From Paraburkholderia unamae (GTDB lineage Bacteria; Pseudomonadota; Gammaproteobacteria; Burkholderiales; Burkholderiaceae): a stretch of DNA of 64,000 bases. Location: the NCBI RefSeq assembly GCF_003268775.1, contig NZ_QLSU01000034.1, positions 1-64,000 on the forward strand, given 5' to 3'. The notes below the pieces were generated by a model, which saw nothing but the letters and a program-made list of their open reading frames with translations, searched no databases and was not told where the DNA came from. Below are positions 1-7,909 of this stretch, piece by piece. Position 1 is the first letter of the stretch. Every line of letters begins with the position of its first letter. A program made the position numbers and the translations under genes.

Positions 1-3000
1 TCGAACATCCAGAACGTTGTTCTGCAAACGGCCGGCAACGCTGGCGGTACGGCATCGTTCGACACGTCGAATATCTCGGGCGTGACGAACCTGACGGTCA
101 AGTCGGCAGGTACGGGTCCGGATAACGTCAAGGCAGCAGCGACGACCGACATCAACGTTTCGCACCTCGCCACGTCGGGCAGCGTTGTGACGGCAGGCGG
201 CAAGAATGTCACGGTGAACACCGCGGCTGGCAACGTCACGGTCGGTAGCATCTCGACCGCCAACGTGAATCCGGTTGGCGCAGTGAATGTGACCGCTGCA
301 AACAACGGCAACGTTACCGTTTTTGGCGGCACGACCGTTACCGTCAACGATGCAGGCCAGAACAGCACTATCCAGATCGGCACGAACGGTTCGGCAGTCT
401 CCGCATCGGAGCCGACGGGCGCAGTGACGGTCAACGCGACGGGTACGGGTAGCACGGTCGACATCTATGGCGGCACGGACGTTACGGTCACCTCCGCCGG
501 TGGCAATAGCGACCAGAACGGTTACGTCCAGGTTGGTGACATCGAAAACAATGTGGTTTACGCTCCGACCGGCAACGTGACGGTGAACGTGAACCAGGCT
601 CAAGCCGAGCAGTTCAACTTTGGCACCGGCGACTACACGGGCTACTACGGTGAAGTCGACATCCTGGGCGGCGCGAACGTCTCGGTGACGACGAACGCAG
701 GCAGCGTCTACGTCGGTGGTACCTCCACGAACAATGGTGCATTGATCGCAGGCCAAAATCCGACCGGCACGGTCACCGTGACGGATACGGCAGGGGCTGA
801 GGACATTGAGATCTACGGTGGCACGGATGTCAACGTCACTGCGGCGGGTGACTATGTCACGATCGGCAATGTTAACGGCAGCATTGTTGCCGCGCCGAGC
901 GGCACGGTTACCGTGAACAACACGGCCTCGGTTGCCTTCAATGGCATCAACGGCATCAACAACTACAACGCATATGTGAACGTAGTCGGCGGCACGAACG
1001 TCGACGTCACGACGAACGCAGGTTCCGTGACCGTTGGCACGGCGGCTGGCACAGCAGGTTCGGAAGCAACCGGCACGATCAACGTGACGGATTCGTCCAG
1101 CGGCAACGTGAGCGTCTACGGCGGCACCGACGTGACGGTCAGCGCAGCAGGCGGCACGGTTATCGTCGGTAGCGATAACGCAGGCGCAAGCGCCACGGGC
1201 GACGTGTCGGTCACGCAATCGGCTGTCGAGACCGGCGGCCAGTTCGCGAGCCGCTCGGCAGTCAACGTTGTTGGCGGCGACAATGTCACGGTGAACACGA
1301 CTGGTGGCAACGTCTCGGTAGGCTCGGCTGCCGCCCCGACGACGGGTGCAGTTGTGATCAACGACACGTTCGTTGGCCCGAACGTCGATGGTTTTACTGT
1401 CGTTGGCGGCACGACCGTTTCGATCAATACCACCGCCACCTCGGGCAGCATCAATGTCGGCAACGTGACGGCAGACATCGATTCGGTCACGGGCGCGCTC
1501 AAGAACGCCAGCGACTACGCTTCGGGCAACGTGACGATCGTCAACGAGTCGAAGGCAGGTACGTCGGCAGCTGGCGCATCGAATCTGTACGGCACGGGTA
1601 GCGTCAATGTCGGTACCGATGGTGCAACCTCGGTGTCGATCACGGGTGGCACGAACGCAGTCATCACCGACATCCAGACCGAGCTGTCGAAGGGTGTGAG
1701 CACGCTGTCGAACGTCTCTCTCGATCACGTCGAGGGTAACGTCAGCATCAATTCGGACGCTCTCACTTCGCTGACTGTGCTCAACGGTTCGATCGGTGGT
1801 GCGGTATACACTGTGAACAACGCCACGGCAGGCCACGATCTGGCGCTGACGCTTGGCGGCGACGCAGTCAACTCTTCCTTGTTCCTCTTTGATACGGTTG
1901 CCGACGCAACGGCTGGCGCCGTGACGGTTGCCGACAACGGTGTGGCATCGGGAGCGGTTCTGCTCGACGTTACCGCAGCAAAGAGCATCACCGTCAACAC
2001 GACGGCGGCACTGACGCTTGGCGTCGACGCGGGCAGCGACCTGACGAGTGTCACGCTCAACAACAGCGCAGCGCTGAACCTGACCTACTCTCCGGGCGCA
2101 ACGAACCTGGCGTCGATCAATGCGAGCGCGGCAACGGGGGCAGTCACTGTTGCAATCGATTCGACCGTGACGAGCTTCACGGGCGGCGCGGGTAACGACG
2201 TCGTCACGATCGATTCGAACAGCCTGCTCCACGCTGACGAAACGACGTACAGCACGATCTCGGGTGGCGCTGGCAACAACACGCTGGTGGCGAACTACGT
2301 AGCTCAAACGACCGATACGGCGTTGGGCAGCAACGCACACATCACCGGCTTCTCGACGCTGGCACTGGGTGATAGCGCCAAGTCGGACAGCCACACTGGC
2401 TCGGTCTATGTGGCTGGCGTGCCGGCTGTGACGGCAGTGGCTCAGGTTTCCAACCTGACCTTCTCGCAGGGCCATGACTACAACGTGAGCAACGTCGTGG
2501 GTGAGTCGATCTCCGTGACCATCACGGTCGGGGTTACGCCGCACGTCATCTCGTATCCCATTACGGCTGACACAACCGTGCAGAACGTTGCCGCTGGGCT
2601 GGCTGGCGCGATTTTGGCAGCGGGCCTTACCGGCTTCAGCGTGGCGCTCCAGACCGGGGCTATCGTCATCACTGGTCCGTCGGATGGCACGGCGTTCACG
2701 ATCAGCAACACGACCCTGACCAACGCGGATCCGACTGATATTGACGCTACCGCGACCACGCCGACTCCGGCAGTTCTTGGCTCCGCTGGCACGCCGGCAG
2801 ACGCAAGCTACGACGCTTCGGGCTTCACGGCTCTGCAAGTCGGCCAGACGGCAGGCGACGTGGCATTCACGAAGGTTGCTGCGGGCACGACGCTTGACGT
2901 CACGGCTTCGCAAGGCGGCGCGTCGATCGTCAACTACCTGCTGGCTAACTCGACCGGTTCCAAGGACGCTCTGTCCCTGACGGTTGGCGTGGACGGCGCA

Positions 3001-5316
3001 GCAGGTTCGAACGGCGTGACGACCACCGTTGCGACGACCGGCATCGAAACGCTGAACATCACGAGCGAAGGCGCTGCGAAGAGCCTGAACACCGTGACGA
3101 TCGGCGACACGGGCGCGACGAGCATCGTCCTGAACGGCGACGCTAACATCGCCCTGACGCTGAAGACCGACAACCTCGGCGCGTTCGCGACCGGTGTGAC
3201 GAAGGTCGACGCTTCGGCAGCTACGGGTGCAGTCAACCTGAGCGGCGTGGAACTCTCGTCGAACGGCTCGACCGTCACGGGCGGCGCTGGTCTGCTGACC
3301 GTTGCTGGCGGCGCGGATGCGGCGCACAGCGACGTGATCACCACGGGCACGGGTGGCGGCGTCATCACCATCGGCGCAGGTGGTAGCTGGGTTGCCGGTC
3401 TGACGAACGCCTACGGCGCCGGCTCGGAAACCGTGGACCTCACGGCATCGGCTTCGGCAGTGGACACGCTGGTTGTCGGCGAAAACACCGTCGCAACGTT
3501 CAACGGTTCGACCGGTGGCGTGAAGGGCTTCGAGATCACCTCGAGCGCGAAGACGACCGACCGCCTGACCGTCGTTTCGTCGAGCACCACTGTGAACGTC
3601 GTGGCTAACGCCGCATTGCAGAACGCGTCGATCGCTGGCCTGGCATACACGATTTCCAATGGCATCGTGACCTTCAGTGGCGCCGGTACGCACAACATCA
3701 GCGAGTTCAGTGCAACGGATCTGATCGCAGCAGCGCAAGCGATCGCATCTATTGCATACAGCGGTACTGACACGGTGCTCGCGTTCGTCGCAGGCGGCAA
3801 CACGTACGTCGTTTCGGCAGAAGGCAACACGCTGCATGACACGTCGGTGACCGAACTGGTCGGCGTGACGGGCGTTGCAGGCTTCGGTACGACGGCAGCG
3901 GGCAACACGATCGTCCTGACCAACACCGTCGCGACCGACACCAACCTCAACGACGTGGCAACGGTTGGCGCCAAGACTCTCTCGTACGACGAGACCGGCT
4001 ATGCGCGTTCCGTCCTGAACACGACGTCGGTTGGCTCGGCGACTTCGGTCTCGTTGGCGAATCTGGCCGCATCGGCTGTTCTGGAAATCGGTGCAGTTGG
4101 CGCAGCCGATCTGACCAACGTTGCTGTCTCGACGGCTCAACTCGGTACGTCGGGTTCGGACAGCCTGAGCCTCGTGTTTGACGCAGCTAACACCATCGGT
4201 AGCCTGACGGTGAGCGGCGACAACGCACTGGCGATCCAGACGAGCACGACCGGTTCGGACGTGATCAAGTCGTTCGTCGACGCAACCAACACCGTTGCAA
4301 GCATCACGGCTACGGGTACGGGTTCGCTCGAAATCGACAGCCTCACCGATACGGCGCTCAAGTCGTTCGACGCAAGCCACGTGAGCGGCACGCTGACGTT
4401 GACGGCTTCGCAAGCTGGCCTGACGATCCTCGGTGCGACGGGTGGCGACGCGATCACGGCGAACGGCGCGGCCGATACGATCACCGTTGGTTCGTCGACG
4501 GCAGCAGCAGTCGGTGCGGTTTCGCTCACCGCAAACGGTGCGGCTGACGTGATCTCGCTGAACCTCTCTGGTTCGTCGCACGTGATCCAGGCAGCGGGCG
4601 CTGGTGACACCATCACCATCGCAAGCGATAACACGGCTCTCGTGAACCTTGGTGGCACGTACAACAGCACGAGCGGGACGCTGACTACCGCGCTCGGCCA
4701 CGGTGATACCGTGACGCTCAGCGGTGCCAATACCGTGACGGACAACGTGTGGCTCGGCGGCAGCTCGACGGTGAATCTCGGTTCGGCAAATCACTCGTTT
4801 GACGGGCAACTGAACCTGAGCGTGACGGGTGACGTGACGGGTGCAACGTCGACTGGCAACTTTGCTCTGACGACGGTCAACGCTGTCTTGGCGGACGCCG
4901 CTCAAGTGAACGTGACGTTCGGCAATGCGACGAACGAGTATCTGGCTTCGAACACGGGCAACCTGGCGGATTCGCTCGTGAACGTCTCTTCGGCGACGTC
5001 GTTGTCGCAGGCACTGGATCTGGCGGTCAAGCAAGCTCTCGTGCTCGACCAGCAGTCCATCGGCACGCATCACACCACGGTTGTCAATGGGGTGATCGAG
5101 CTGAATGCGAACACCGGTCTTATCACGACGTTCCAGTACGCTGGCAACACGTATGTGGTGGAAGCGGTCAACAACACGAACGCGGCAGCTGCTCACTCGG
5201 CACTTGGCGCGAACGATGTTGTGATCGAGCTGACCGGTGCTTCGGCAAGCGGCGCTACCTTCAGCAGCGGTGCCGTGCACGCGACCATCAGCGCAGGCCA
5301 GCACTTCAGCGTCTAA
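1..5316 (+). CDS. Giant S-layer/RTX-like beta-strand repeat surface protein (5' end outside window)
   Basis: The frame is open from base 1, so the gene starts upstream and at least 1771 residues are in the window; the first start-like codon here, a GTG at 82, is internal. I see no Cys, and the protein is dominated by Thr, Val, Asn, Gly, Ala and Ser. The first third has about eight repeats built on [VI]-x-G-G-T-x-V-x-V, as in beta-solenoid surface proteins. RTX-like nonapeptides GGAGNDVVT and GGAGNNTLV lie near 2182 and 2263. Two NTYVV segments followed by L-T/V-G-x, near 3790-3880 and 5145-5245, resemble the C-terminal 'bluetail' type of domain in type I-secreted surface proteins. A strong terminator follows. 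A cell-surface or S-layer role with type I secretion is inferred. A large adhesin is the alternative. Its GC looks lower than in the neighbouring genes. Confidence 0.75.
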   Translation, partial: SNIQNVVLQTAGNAGGTASFDTSNISGVTNLTVKSAGTGPDNVKAAATTDINVSHLATSGSVVTAGGKNVTVNTAAGNVTVGSISTANVNPVGAVNVTAANNGNVTVFGGTTVTVNDAGQNSTIQIGTNGSAVSASEPTGAVTVNATGTGSTVDIYGGTDVTVTSAGGNSDQNGYVQVGDIENNVVYAPTGNVTVNVNQAQAEQFNFGTGDYTGYYGEVDILGGANVSVTTNAGSVYVGGTSTNNGALIAGQNPTGTVTVTDTAGAEDIEIYGGTDVNVTAAGDYVTIGNVNGSIVAAPSGTVTVNNTASVAFNGINGINNYNAYVNVVGGTNVDVTTNAGSVTVGTAAGTAGSEATGTINVTDSSSGNVSVYGGTDVTVSAAGGTVIVGSDNAGASATGDVSVTQSAVETGGQFASRSAVNVVGGDNVTVNTTGGNVSVGSAAAPTTGAVVINDTFVGPNVDGFTVVGGTTVSINTTATSGSINVGNVTADIDSVTGALKNASDYASGNVTIVNESKAGTSAAGASNLYGTGSVNVGTDGATSVSITGGTNAVITDIQTELSKGVSTLSNVSLDHVEGNVSINSDALTSLTVLNGSIGGAVYTVNNATAGHDLALTLGGDAVNSSLFLFDTVADATAGAVTVADNGVASGAVLLDVTAAKSITVNTTAALTLGVDAGSDLTSVTLNNSAALNLTYSPGATNLASINASAATGAVTVAIDSTVTSFTGGAGNDVVTIDSNSLLHADETTYSTISGGAGNNTLVANYVAQTTDTALGSNAHITGFSTLALGDSAKSDSHTGSVYVAGVPAVTAVAQVSNLTFSQGHDYNVSNVVGESISVTITVGVTPHVISYPITADTTVQNVAAGLAGAILAAGLTGFSVALQTGAIVITGPSDGTAFTISNTTLTNADPTDIDATATTPTPAVLGSAGTPADASYDASGFTALQVGQTAGDVAFTKVAAGTTLDVTASQGGASIVNYLLANSTGSKDALSLTVGVDGAAGSNGVTTTVATTGIETLNITSEGAAKSLNTVTIGDTGATSIVLNGDANIALTLKTDNLGAFATGVTKVDASAATGAVNLSGVELSSNGSTVTGGAGLLTVAGGADAAHSDVITTGTGGGVITIGAGGSWVAGLTNAYGAGSETVDLTASASAVDTLVVGENTVATFNGSTGGVKGFEITSSAKTTDRLTVVSSSTTVNVVANAALQNASIAGLAYTISNGIVTFSGAGTHNISEFSATDLIAAAQAIASIAYSGTDTVLAFVAGGNTYVVSAEGNTLHDTSVTELVGVTGVAGFGTTAAGNTIVLTNTVATDTNLNDVATVGAKTLSYDETGYARSVLNTTSVGSATSVSLANLAASAVLEIGAVGAADLTNVAVSTAQLGTSGSDSLSLVFDAANTIGSLTVSGDNALAIQTSTTGSDVIKSFVDATNTVASITATGTGSLEIDSLTDTALKSFDASHVSGTLTLTASQAGLTILGATGGDAITANGAADTITVGSSTAAAVGAVSLTANGAADVISLNLSGSSHVIQAAGAGDTITIASDNTALVNLGGTYNSTSGTLTTALGHGDTVTLSGANTVTDNVWLGGSSTVNLGSANHSFDGQLNLSVTGDVTGATSTGNFALTTVNAVLADAAQVNVTFGNATNEYLASNTGNLADSLVNVSSATSLSQALDLAVKQALVLDQQSIGTHHTTVVNGVIELNANTGLITTFQYAGNTYVVEAVNNTNAAAAHSALGANDVVIELTGASASGATFSSGAVHATISAGQHFSV
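319..1467 (+). repeat. Eight degenerate in-frame GG-T-x-V repeats within the surface protein
   Basis: The motif hydrophobic-x-G-G-[TAD]-x-V-x-[VI] recurs at codons starting at 319, 463, 661, 811, 982, 1114, 1267 and 1399. Each is followed by an x-G-x-V-x-V-G strand and a T-G-x-V/I-x-V strand. The period varies from 132 to 198 bases, always in multiples of three, so units have gained or lost codons while keeping the frame. This fits stacked beta strands, not a DNA-level satellite. Confidence 0.75.
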
Positions 5317-5348
5317 GTGTTAGTAGACAAGTAGCGCAGTAGTCTCTC

Positions 5349-5384
5349 AAACCCCGCTCCCTCGCAAGAGGGGCGGGGTTTTTT
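5349..5384 (+). terminator. Strong rho-independent terminator after the surface-protein gene
   Basis: AAACCCCGC at 5349-5357 pairs with GCGGGGTTT at 5373-5381, and CCCTC pairs with GAGGG inside it across a one-base bulge and a GCAA loop. A run of T follows at 5379-5384. It lies 33 bases after the stop codon. Confidence 0.9.
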
Positions 5385-5417
5385 CAAATAGGCACCAAAC
5401 GTTGTGAATGTCCGAAA

Positions 5418-5570
5418 ATGAGCACGATCATCATCGACGACATCGCTTACGGTCTCACCGCCCTGAGCGAGGCCGCGAAGCCGCAACTCGCGAACGTGCA
5501 GGCGGCTGACGCTGAAATCCGGCGCTTGCAAGCGCAACTGGCCATCGCGACGCCCGCGCGCGGGTGTTAA
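5418..5570 (+). CDS. 50-residue small protein resembling DUF6447-type proteins
   Basis: The ORF encodes 50 residues starting MSTIIIDDIAYGL. The pattern Y-x-L-x-x-L-S-x-x-A-K-x-Q-L-x-x-V-Q-x-x-D-x-E-I-x-R-L-Q-A-Q-L resembles a family of very small bacterial proteins that I recall as DUF6447-like. Those usually continue with a T-A-R-x-A-Y tail. Here the sequence stops early with TPARGC, so the copy may be truncated or divergent. No clear Shine-Dalgarno is visible, and the strong terminator just upstream means it would need its own promoter. No function is known to me. Its position directly behind the giant surface-protein gene is notable. The family match is from memory only. Confidence 0.45.
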   Translation: MSTIIIDDIAYGLTALSEAAKPQLANVQAADAEIRRLQAQLAIATPARGC

Positions 5571-5865
5571 AAAAGAGCTTTCGGCTGTGGTCTCGCACGG
5601 AGATCTTTGGCACCCGGGCTGCTGAACCAAGGGTGCAGTGCGCGTGTAGGCAGATGTGATTTGTATCACCGCAAGTATTTGCCAGCACCGTCACCTGTGC
5701 TGACGTCAACACCTCCCGAGGCATCGGTGCTCTCATACGCGTTCATGGATTCGCAGTCGCCGCAACCTATGAGGCGAATAGGGCCGGTAAACGCCGCATT
5801 TCAGGCGCGACAAGGGTTCACGGTTGGCGCGCGAATCACCCAATACCGTTTGAATCACCCAAAAC
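5571..5865. other. Intergenic stretch without a supportable gene
   Basis: Apparent ORFs here on both strands run into the neighbouring tRNA remnant or terminator and match no family I know. The only repeat noticed is the short direct repeat GAATCACCCA at 5833-5842 and 5852-5861. The stretch looks less GC-rich than the flanking housekeeping genes. Confidence 0.5.
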
Positions 5866-5893
5866 AAAAAGGCCTCTGCGCTGGAGGCCTTTT
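5866..5893 (-). terminator. Terminator behind the tRNA-Ser remnant
   Basis: AAAAGGCCTC and GAGGCCTTTT form a near-perfect inverted repeat around a TGCGCT loop region, with an A tract on the plus strand that becomes a U tract on the minus strand. It directly follows the tRNA-Ser 3' remnant in the minus direction, which suggests the original tRNA terminator was kept. Confidence 0.8.
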
Positions 5894-5901
5894 AAATACT
5901 G

Positions 5902-5948
5902 TGGCGGAGAGACGGGGTTTCGAACCCCGGATAGGCTATTAACCTGTC
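5902..5948 (-). pseudogene. 3' remnant of a tRNA-Ser gene (possible attachment-site scar)
   Basis: Read on the minus strand, this stretch has the long variable arm typical of tRNA-Ser (stem ACAGG/CCTAT around TTAATAG), a T stem-loop CGGGG-TTCGAAA-CCCCG and an acceptor 3' strand TCTCTCC-GCCA with the CCA encoded. No matching 5' acceptor strand (GGAGAGA), D arm or anticodon arm lies upstream; instead the stop of the 202-residue ORF sits about 20 bases away. The variable stem has a mismatch and the T loop ends in A instead of the usual T. It is therefore a decaying 3' half. Phages and islands often integrate at tRNA 3' ends and duplicate them, so it may be an att scar. The tRNA-Ser-GGA type is my best guess from the variable arm. 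Confidence 0.7.
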
Positions 5949-5966
5949 CGCTCTTCCGGCTTCGAC

Positions 5967-6575
5967 TCACTTCACGTCGACGTCCCATCCGTCTCGCGCC
6001 ATACTCTCCAGGAAGCGTTCATAGTATTCGATTCCAAGGCGAGCGAGAGTGATTGGCCTCATGTCTTCGAGCGCGCGCCCCGCGTGGGAGTTTGGCGGGG
6101 CATAAGCTTTCCCTCGATGATTTACCGTCACGGCATAGACTTCTGCTGGGGCGAAATACTCGCGGGAAGCACCTCTGACTGTAGCCTTCAGCTCAGTGCC
6201 GTCGTCCAGGGTGATATTGGGCGCACGCATGAAGAGCTTGCCTTTCGGCGTGTCGAACTCGAAACGCACTCCCGCTTCGATTTTTCCGGTTATGTCCTCG
6301 CTCCTGTGCTCGTCGGCATCGCGGGCTCGCGCTAGATATTGAACGAGCGGGTCGCTCTTCAGATCCGATTGGACGGCCTTTACTTGCGGCGCATTCGTGA
6401 ACCGCGGATCGCCTTTGAGTGAGGCCTGCGTTTTATTCCAGAGCCTTGTCAACCTGCCCAGGACCTCCTTCCACTGAAGGTCGAATTCTTCGACGTCACT
6501 GGCCGTTTCCATCTTTGCCAAAGCAGACCTCGCGAGATCCAGTTCGCGCCGAGCGGCGTCTAGCTTTTTGCCCAC
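5967..6575 (-). CDS. Hypothetical 202-residue protein beside the tRNA-Ser remnant
   Basis: The GTG start at 6573-6575 has a good Shine-Dalgarno (GGAAGGAG) on the minus strand. The protein is soluble and charged. Residues 1-75 are mostly helical with an E/D/K/R-rich pattern. The segment around residues 80-95 contains Y-L-x-R-A-R-D-A-D-E-H-R, which recalls R-x-x-x-x-H helices in HEPN-like proteins. The rest looks like a beta-rich domain. I do not recognise a named family. It has no partner in an operon, lies between the tRNA-Ser remnant and tRNA-His/dusA, and looks lower in GC than the core genes. All this suggests cargo of a former mobile element. Confidence 0.7.
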   Translation of the reverse strand: MGKKLDAARRELDLARSALAKMETASDVEEFDLQWKEVLGRLTRLWNKTQASLKGDPRFTNAPQVKAVQSDLKSDPLVQYLARARDADEHRSEDITGKIEAGVRFEFDTPKGKLFMRAPNITLDDGTELKATVRGASREYFAPAEVYAVTVNHRGKAYAPPNSHAGRALEDMRPITLARLGIEYYERFLESMARDGWDVDVK

Positions 6576-6630
6576 AGTGACTCCTTCCGAGAGGGCGCAA
6601 GAACATGAATAGACAGGTCAATCCAGACGC

Positions 6631-6657
6631 AAAAAAGCCCGCAACAATGTGCGGGCT
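6631..6657 (-). terminator. Minus-strand terminator between tRNA-His and the hypothetical gene
   Basis: AGCCCGCA at 6636-6643 pairs with TGCGGGCT at 6650-6657 around a six-base loop, with an A6 tract at 6631-6636 giving a U tract on the minus strand. It is a second terminator after tRNA-His and has no gene of its own upstream, which hints at a gene lost between 6657 and 6706. Confidence 0.75.
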
Positions 6658-6705
6658 CAATTCCGAAATTCTGATTTCCGTTCCGAATTTCGCATCCTGA
6701 AAATA

Positions 6706-6731
6706 AAACAGGCACCGAAGTGCCTGTTTTA
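6706..6731 (-). terminator. Terminator of tRNA-His
   Basis: AAAACAGGCAC and GTGCCTGTTTT form a perfect inverted repeat around a four-base loop just downstream of the tRNA-His 3' end on the minus strand. Confidence 0.85.
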
Positions 6732-6742
6732 TAAAGAATTCT

Positions 6743-6818
6743 TGGGGTGGCTGATGGGACTCGAACCCACGACGACAGGAATCACAATCCTGGACTCTAC
6801 CAACTGAGCTACAGCCAC
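6743..6818 (-). tRNA. tRNA-His (anticodon GUG)
   Basis: The minus strand gives a full cloverleaf: acceptor GTGGCTG/CAGCCAC, D arm AGCTCAGTTGGTAGAG, anticodon loop with GTG flanked by CCAGGATT/ATTCCTG, T arm GTGGGTTCGAGTCCCAT and an encoded CCA. The base just 5' of G1 (6819) gives an encoded G-1 opposite the discriminator C, the identity signature of tRNA-His. It has its own terminator and a -10-like box upstream. Confidence 0.97.
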
Positions 6819-6872
6819 CGCTGTTTTTCCTAACCGGCGCTGCTTTGTGAGCGGCGTCAATCAAGAAGCAAG

Positions 6873-6878
6873 ATTATA
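6873..6878 (-). promoter_or_regulatory. Candidate -10 box of the tRNA-His promoter
   Basis: A perfect TATAAT on the minus strand lies 55 bases upstream of the tRNA-His 5' end. No good -35 box is visible at the expected distance, so the assignment rests on the -10 match and position. Confidence 0.45.
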
Positions 6879-6907
6879 TACACACCATTGCCGGATTGCC
6901 TAGCCCT

Positions 6908-7909
6908 TTATTCAAAAATTTCATCCGGAACGCGTAGATGCTGGCGGGCAGCGTCGAAGATAGCCAGGTCGGCCTTGGCCAGCTCGCGGCTATCCGACAG
7001 CACGCGTCGCCAGCCGCGCGCACCGGCCACGCCGCGATAAAGCCCCAGCGCATGGCGCGTAATCGCACCCAGGAACTGGCCGCGCGCGATTTCGCTCGCG
7101 CAGTATTCGATGAGCTTCGCTTCCACCTCTTCGCGCGTGAGCGGGGCATCGGTTGCGCCGTAGAAGCGCGCGTCGACATCGGCGAGCACATAGGGGTTGT
7201 GGTACGCCTCGCGGCCGAGCATCACGCCATCGACGTGTTGCAGATGCTGCTCCACTTCATCGAGCGTCTTGATGCCGCCGTTGATGATGATCTCGAGATG
7301 CGGAAAGTCGCGCTTGAGCTGGTACGCGTAGTCGTACTTGAGCGGCGGAATCTCGCGGTTTTCCTTCGGGCTCAGTCCCTTCAGGATCGCGTTGCGCGCG
7401 TGCACGATGAAAACCTCGCAGCCCGCATCGGCAATCGTGCCGACGAAATCCCGCACGAACGCATAATCCTCGATGGTGTCGACGCCAATGCGGTGCTTGA
7501 CCGTGACCGGCACCGTGACGACGTCGCGCATCGCCTTCACGCAGTCCGCCACGAGCTGCGGCTCCTTCATCAGGCACGCGCCGAACGCGCCGCGCTGCAC
7601 GCGCTCGGAAGGGCAGCCGCAATTCAGGTTGATTTCGTCGTAACCCCACTGTTCGCCGAGCTTCGCTGCGCGCGCGAGGTCGGCGGGCTCGCTGCCGCCA
7701 AGCTGGAGCGCAACCGGCGCTTCCGCGGGCGTGAAGGCAAGGTGGCGCGGCACGTCGCCGTGGAGCAGGGCACCGGTCGTCACCATTTCCGTATAGAGCC
7801 ACGTGTGCTGCGAGATGAAGCGGTGCAGTGAGCGGCAGTGACGGTCCGTCCAGTCCATCATGGGCGCGACGGATACGCGGCGGGGGCTGGCTTGACGGTT
7901 GGCGGACAT
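6908..7909 (-). CDS. dusA: tRNA-dihydrouridine(20/20a) synthase DusA
   Basis: This 333-residue flavoenzyme reduces uridines in the D loop of tRNAs to dihydrouridine, using FMN and NADPH. It starts with the FMN-barrel signature A-P-M-M-D-W-T-D (residues 15-22) and carries the Dus active-site motif N-L-N-C-G-C-P at 94-100, with C99 as the expected proton donor. V-K-H-R-I-G near 140 and the I-I-N-G-G-I motif complete the TIM-barrel FMN/phosphate site. Length fits the DusA subfamily. It is transcribed toward tRNA-His. dusA is a known integration target for phages and islands, which is relevant to the remnant element next to it. Confidence 0.97.
   Translation of the reverse strand: MSANRQASPRRVSVAPMMDWTDRHCRSLHRFISQHTWLYTEMVTTGALLHGDVPRHLAFTPAEAPVALQLGGSEPADLARAAKLGEQWGYDEINLNCGCPSERVQRGAFGACLMKEPQLVADCVKAMRDVVTVPVTVKHRIGVDTIEDYAFVRDFVGTIADAGCEVFIVHARNAILKGLSPKENREIPPLKYDYAYQLKRDFPHLEIIINGGIKTLDEVEQHLQHVDGVMLGREAYHNPYVLADVDARFYGATDAPLTREEVEAKLIEYCASEIARGQFLGAITRHALGLYRGVAGARGWRRVLSDSRELAKADLAIFDAARQHLRVPDEIFE

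Noticed and set aside
319..1467. CRISPR or DNA satellite repeats
   Set aside because: Units vary in length by whole codons and are conserved at protein level within one long open frame.
1116..4745. Series of minus-strand open frames inside the surface-protein gene
   Set aside because: They reflect the repetitive Thr/Val/Ala codons of the sense gene; low complexity and no start signals.
5607..5942. Plus-strand 111-codon frame ending R-R-G-F-E-P-R-I-G-Y
   Set aside because: The end is the tRNA-Ser remnant read as protein, a well-known false gene type.
5902..5948. Complete tRNA with an AAT anticodon
   Set aside because: The loop that looks like an anticodon loop is the long variable arm of tRNA-Ser; no D arm or 5' acceptor strand is present.
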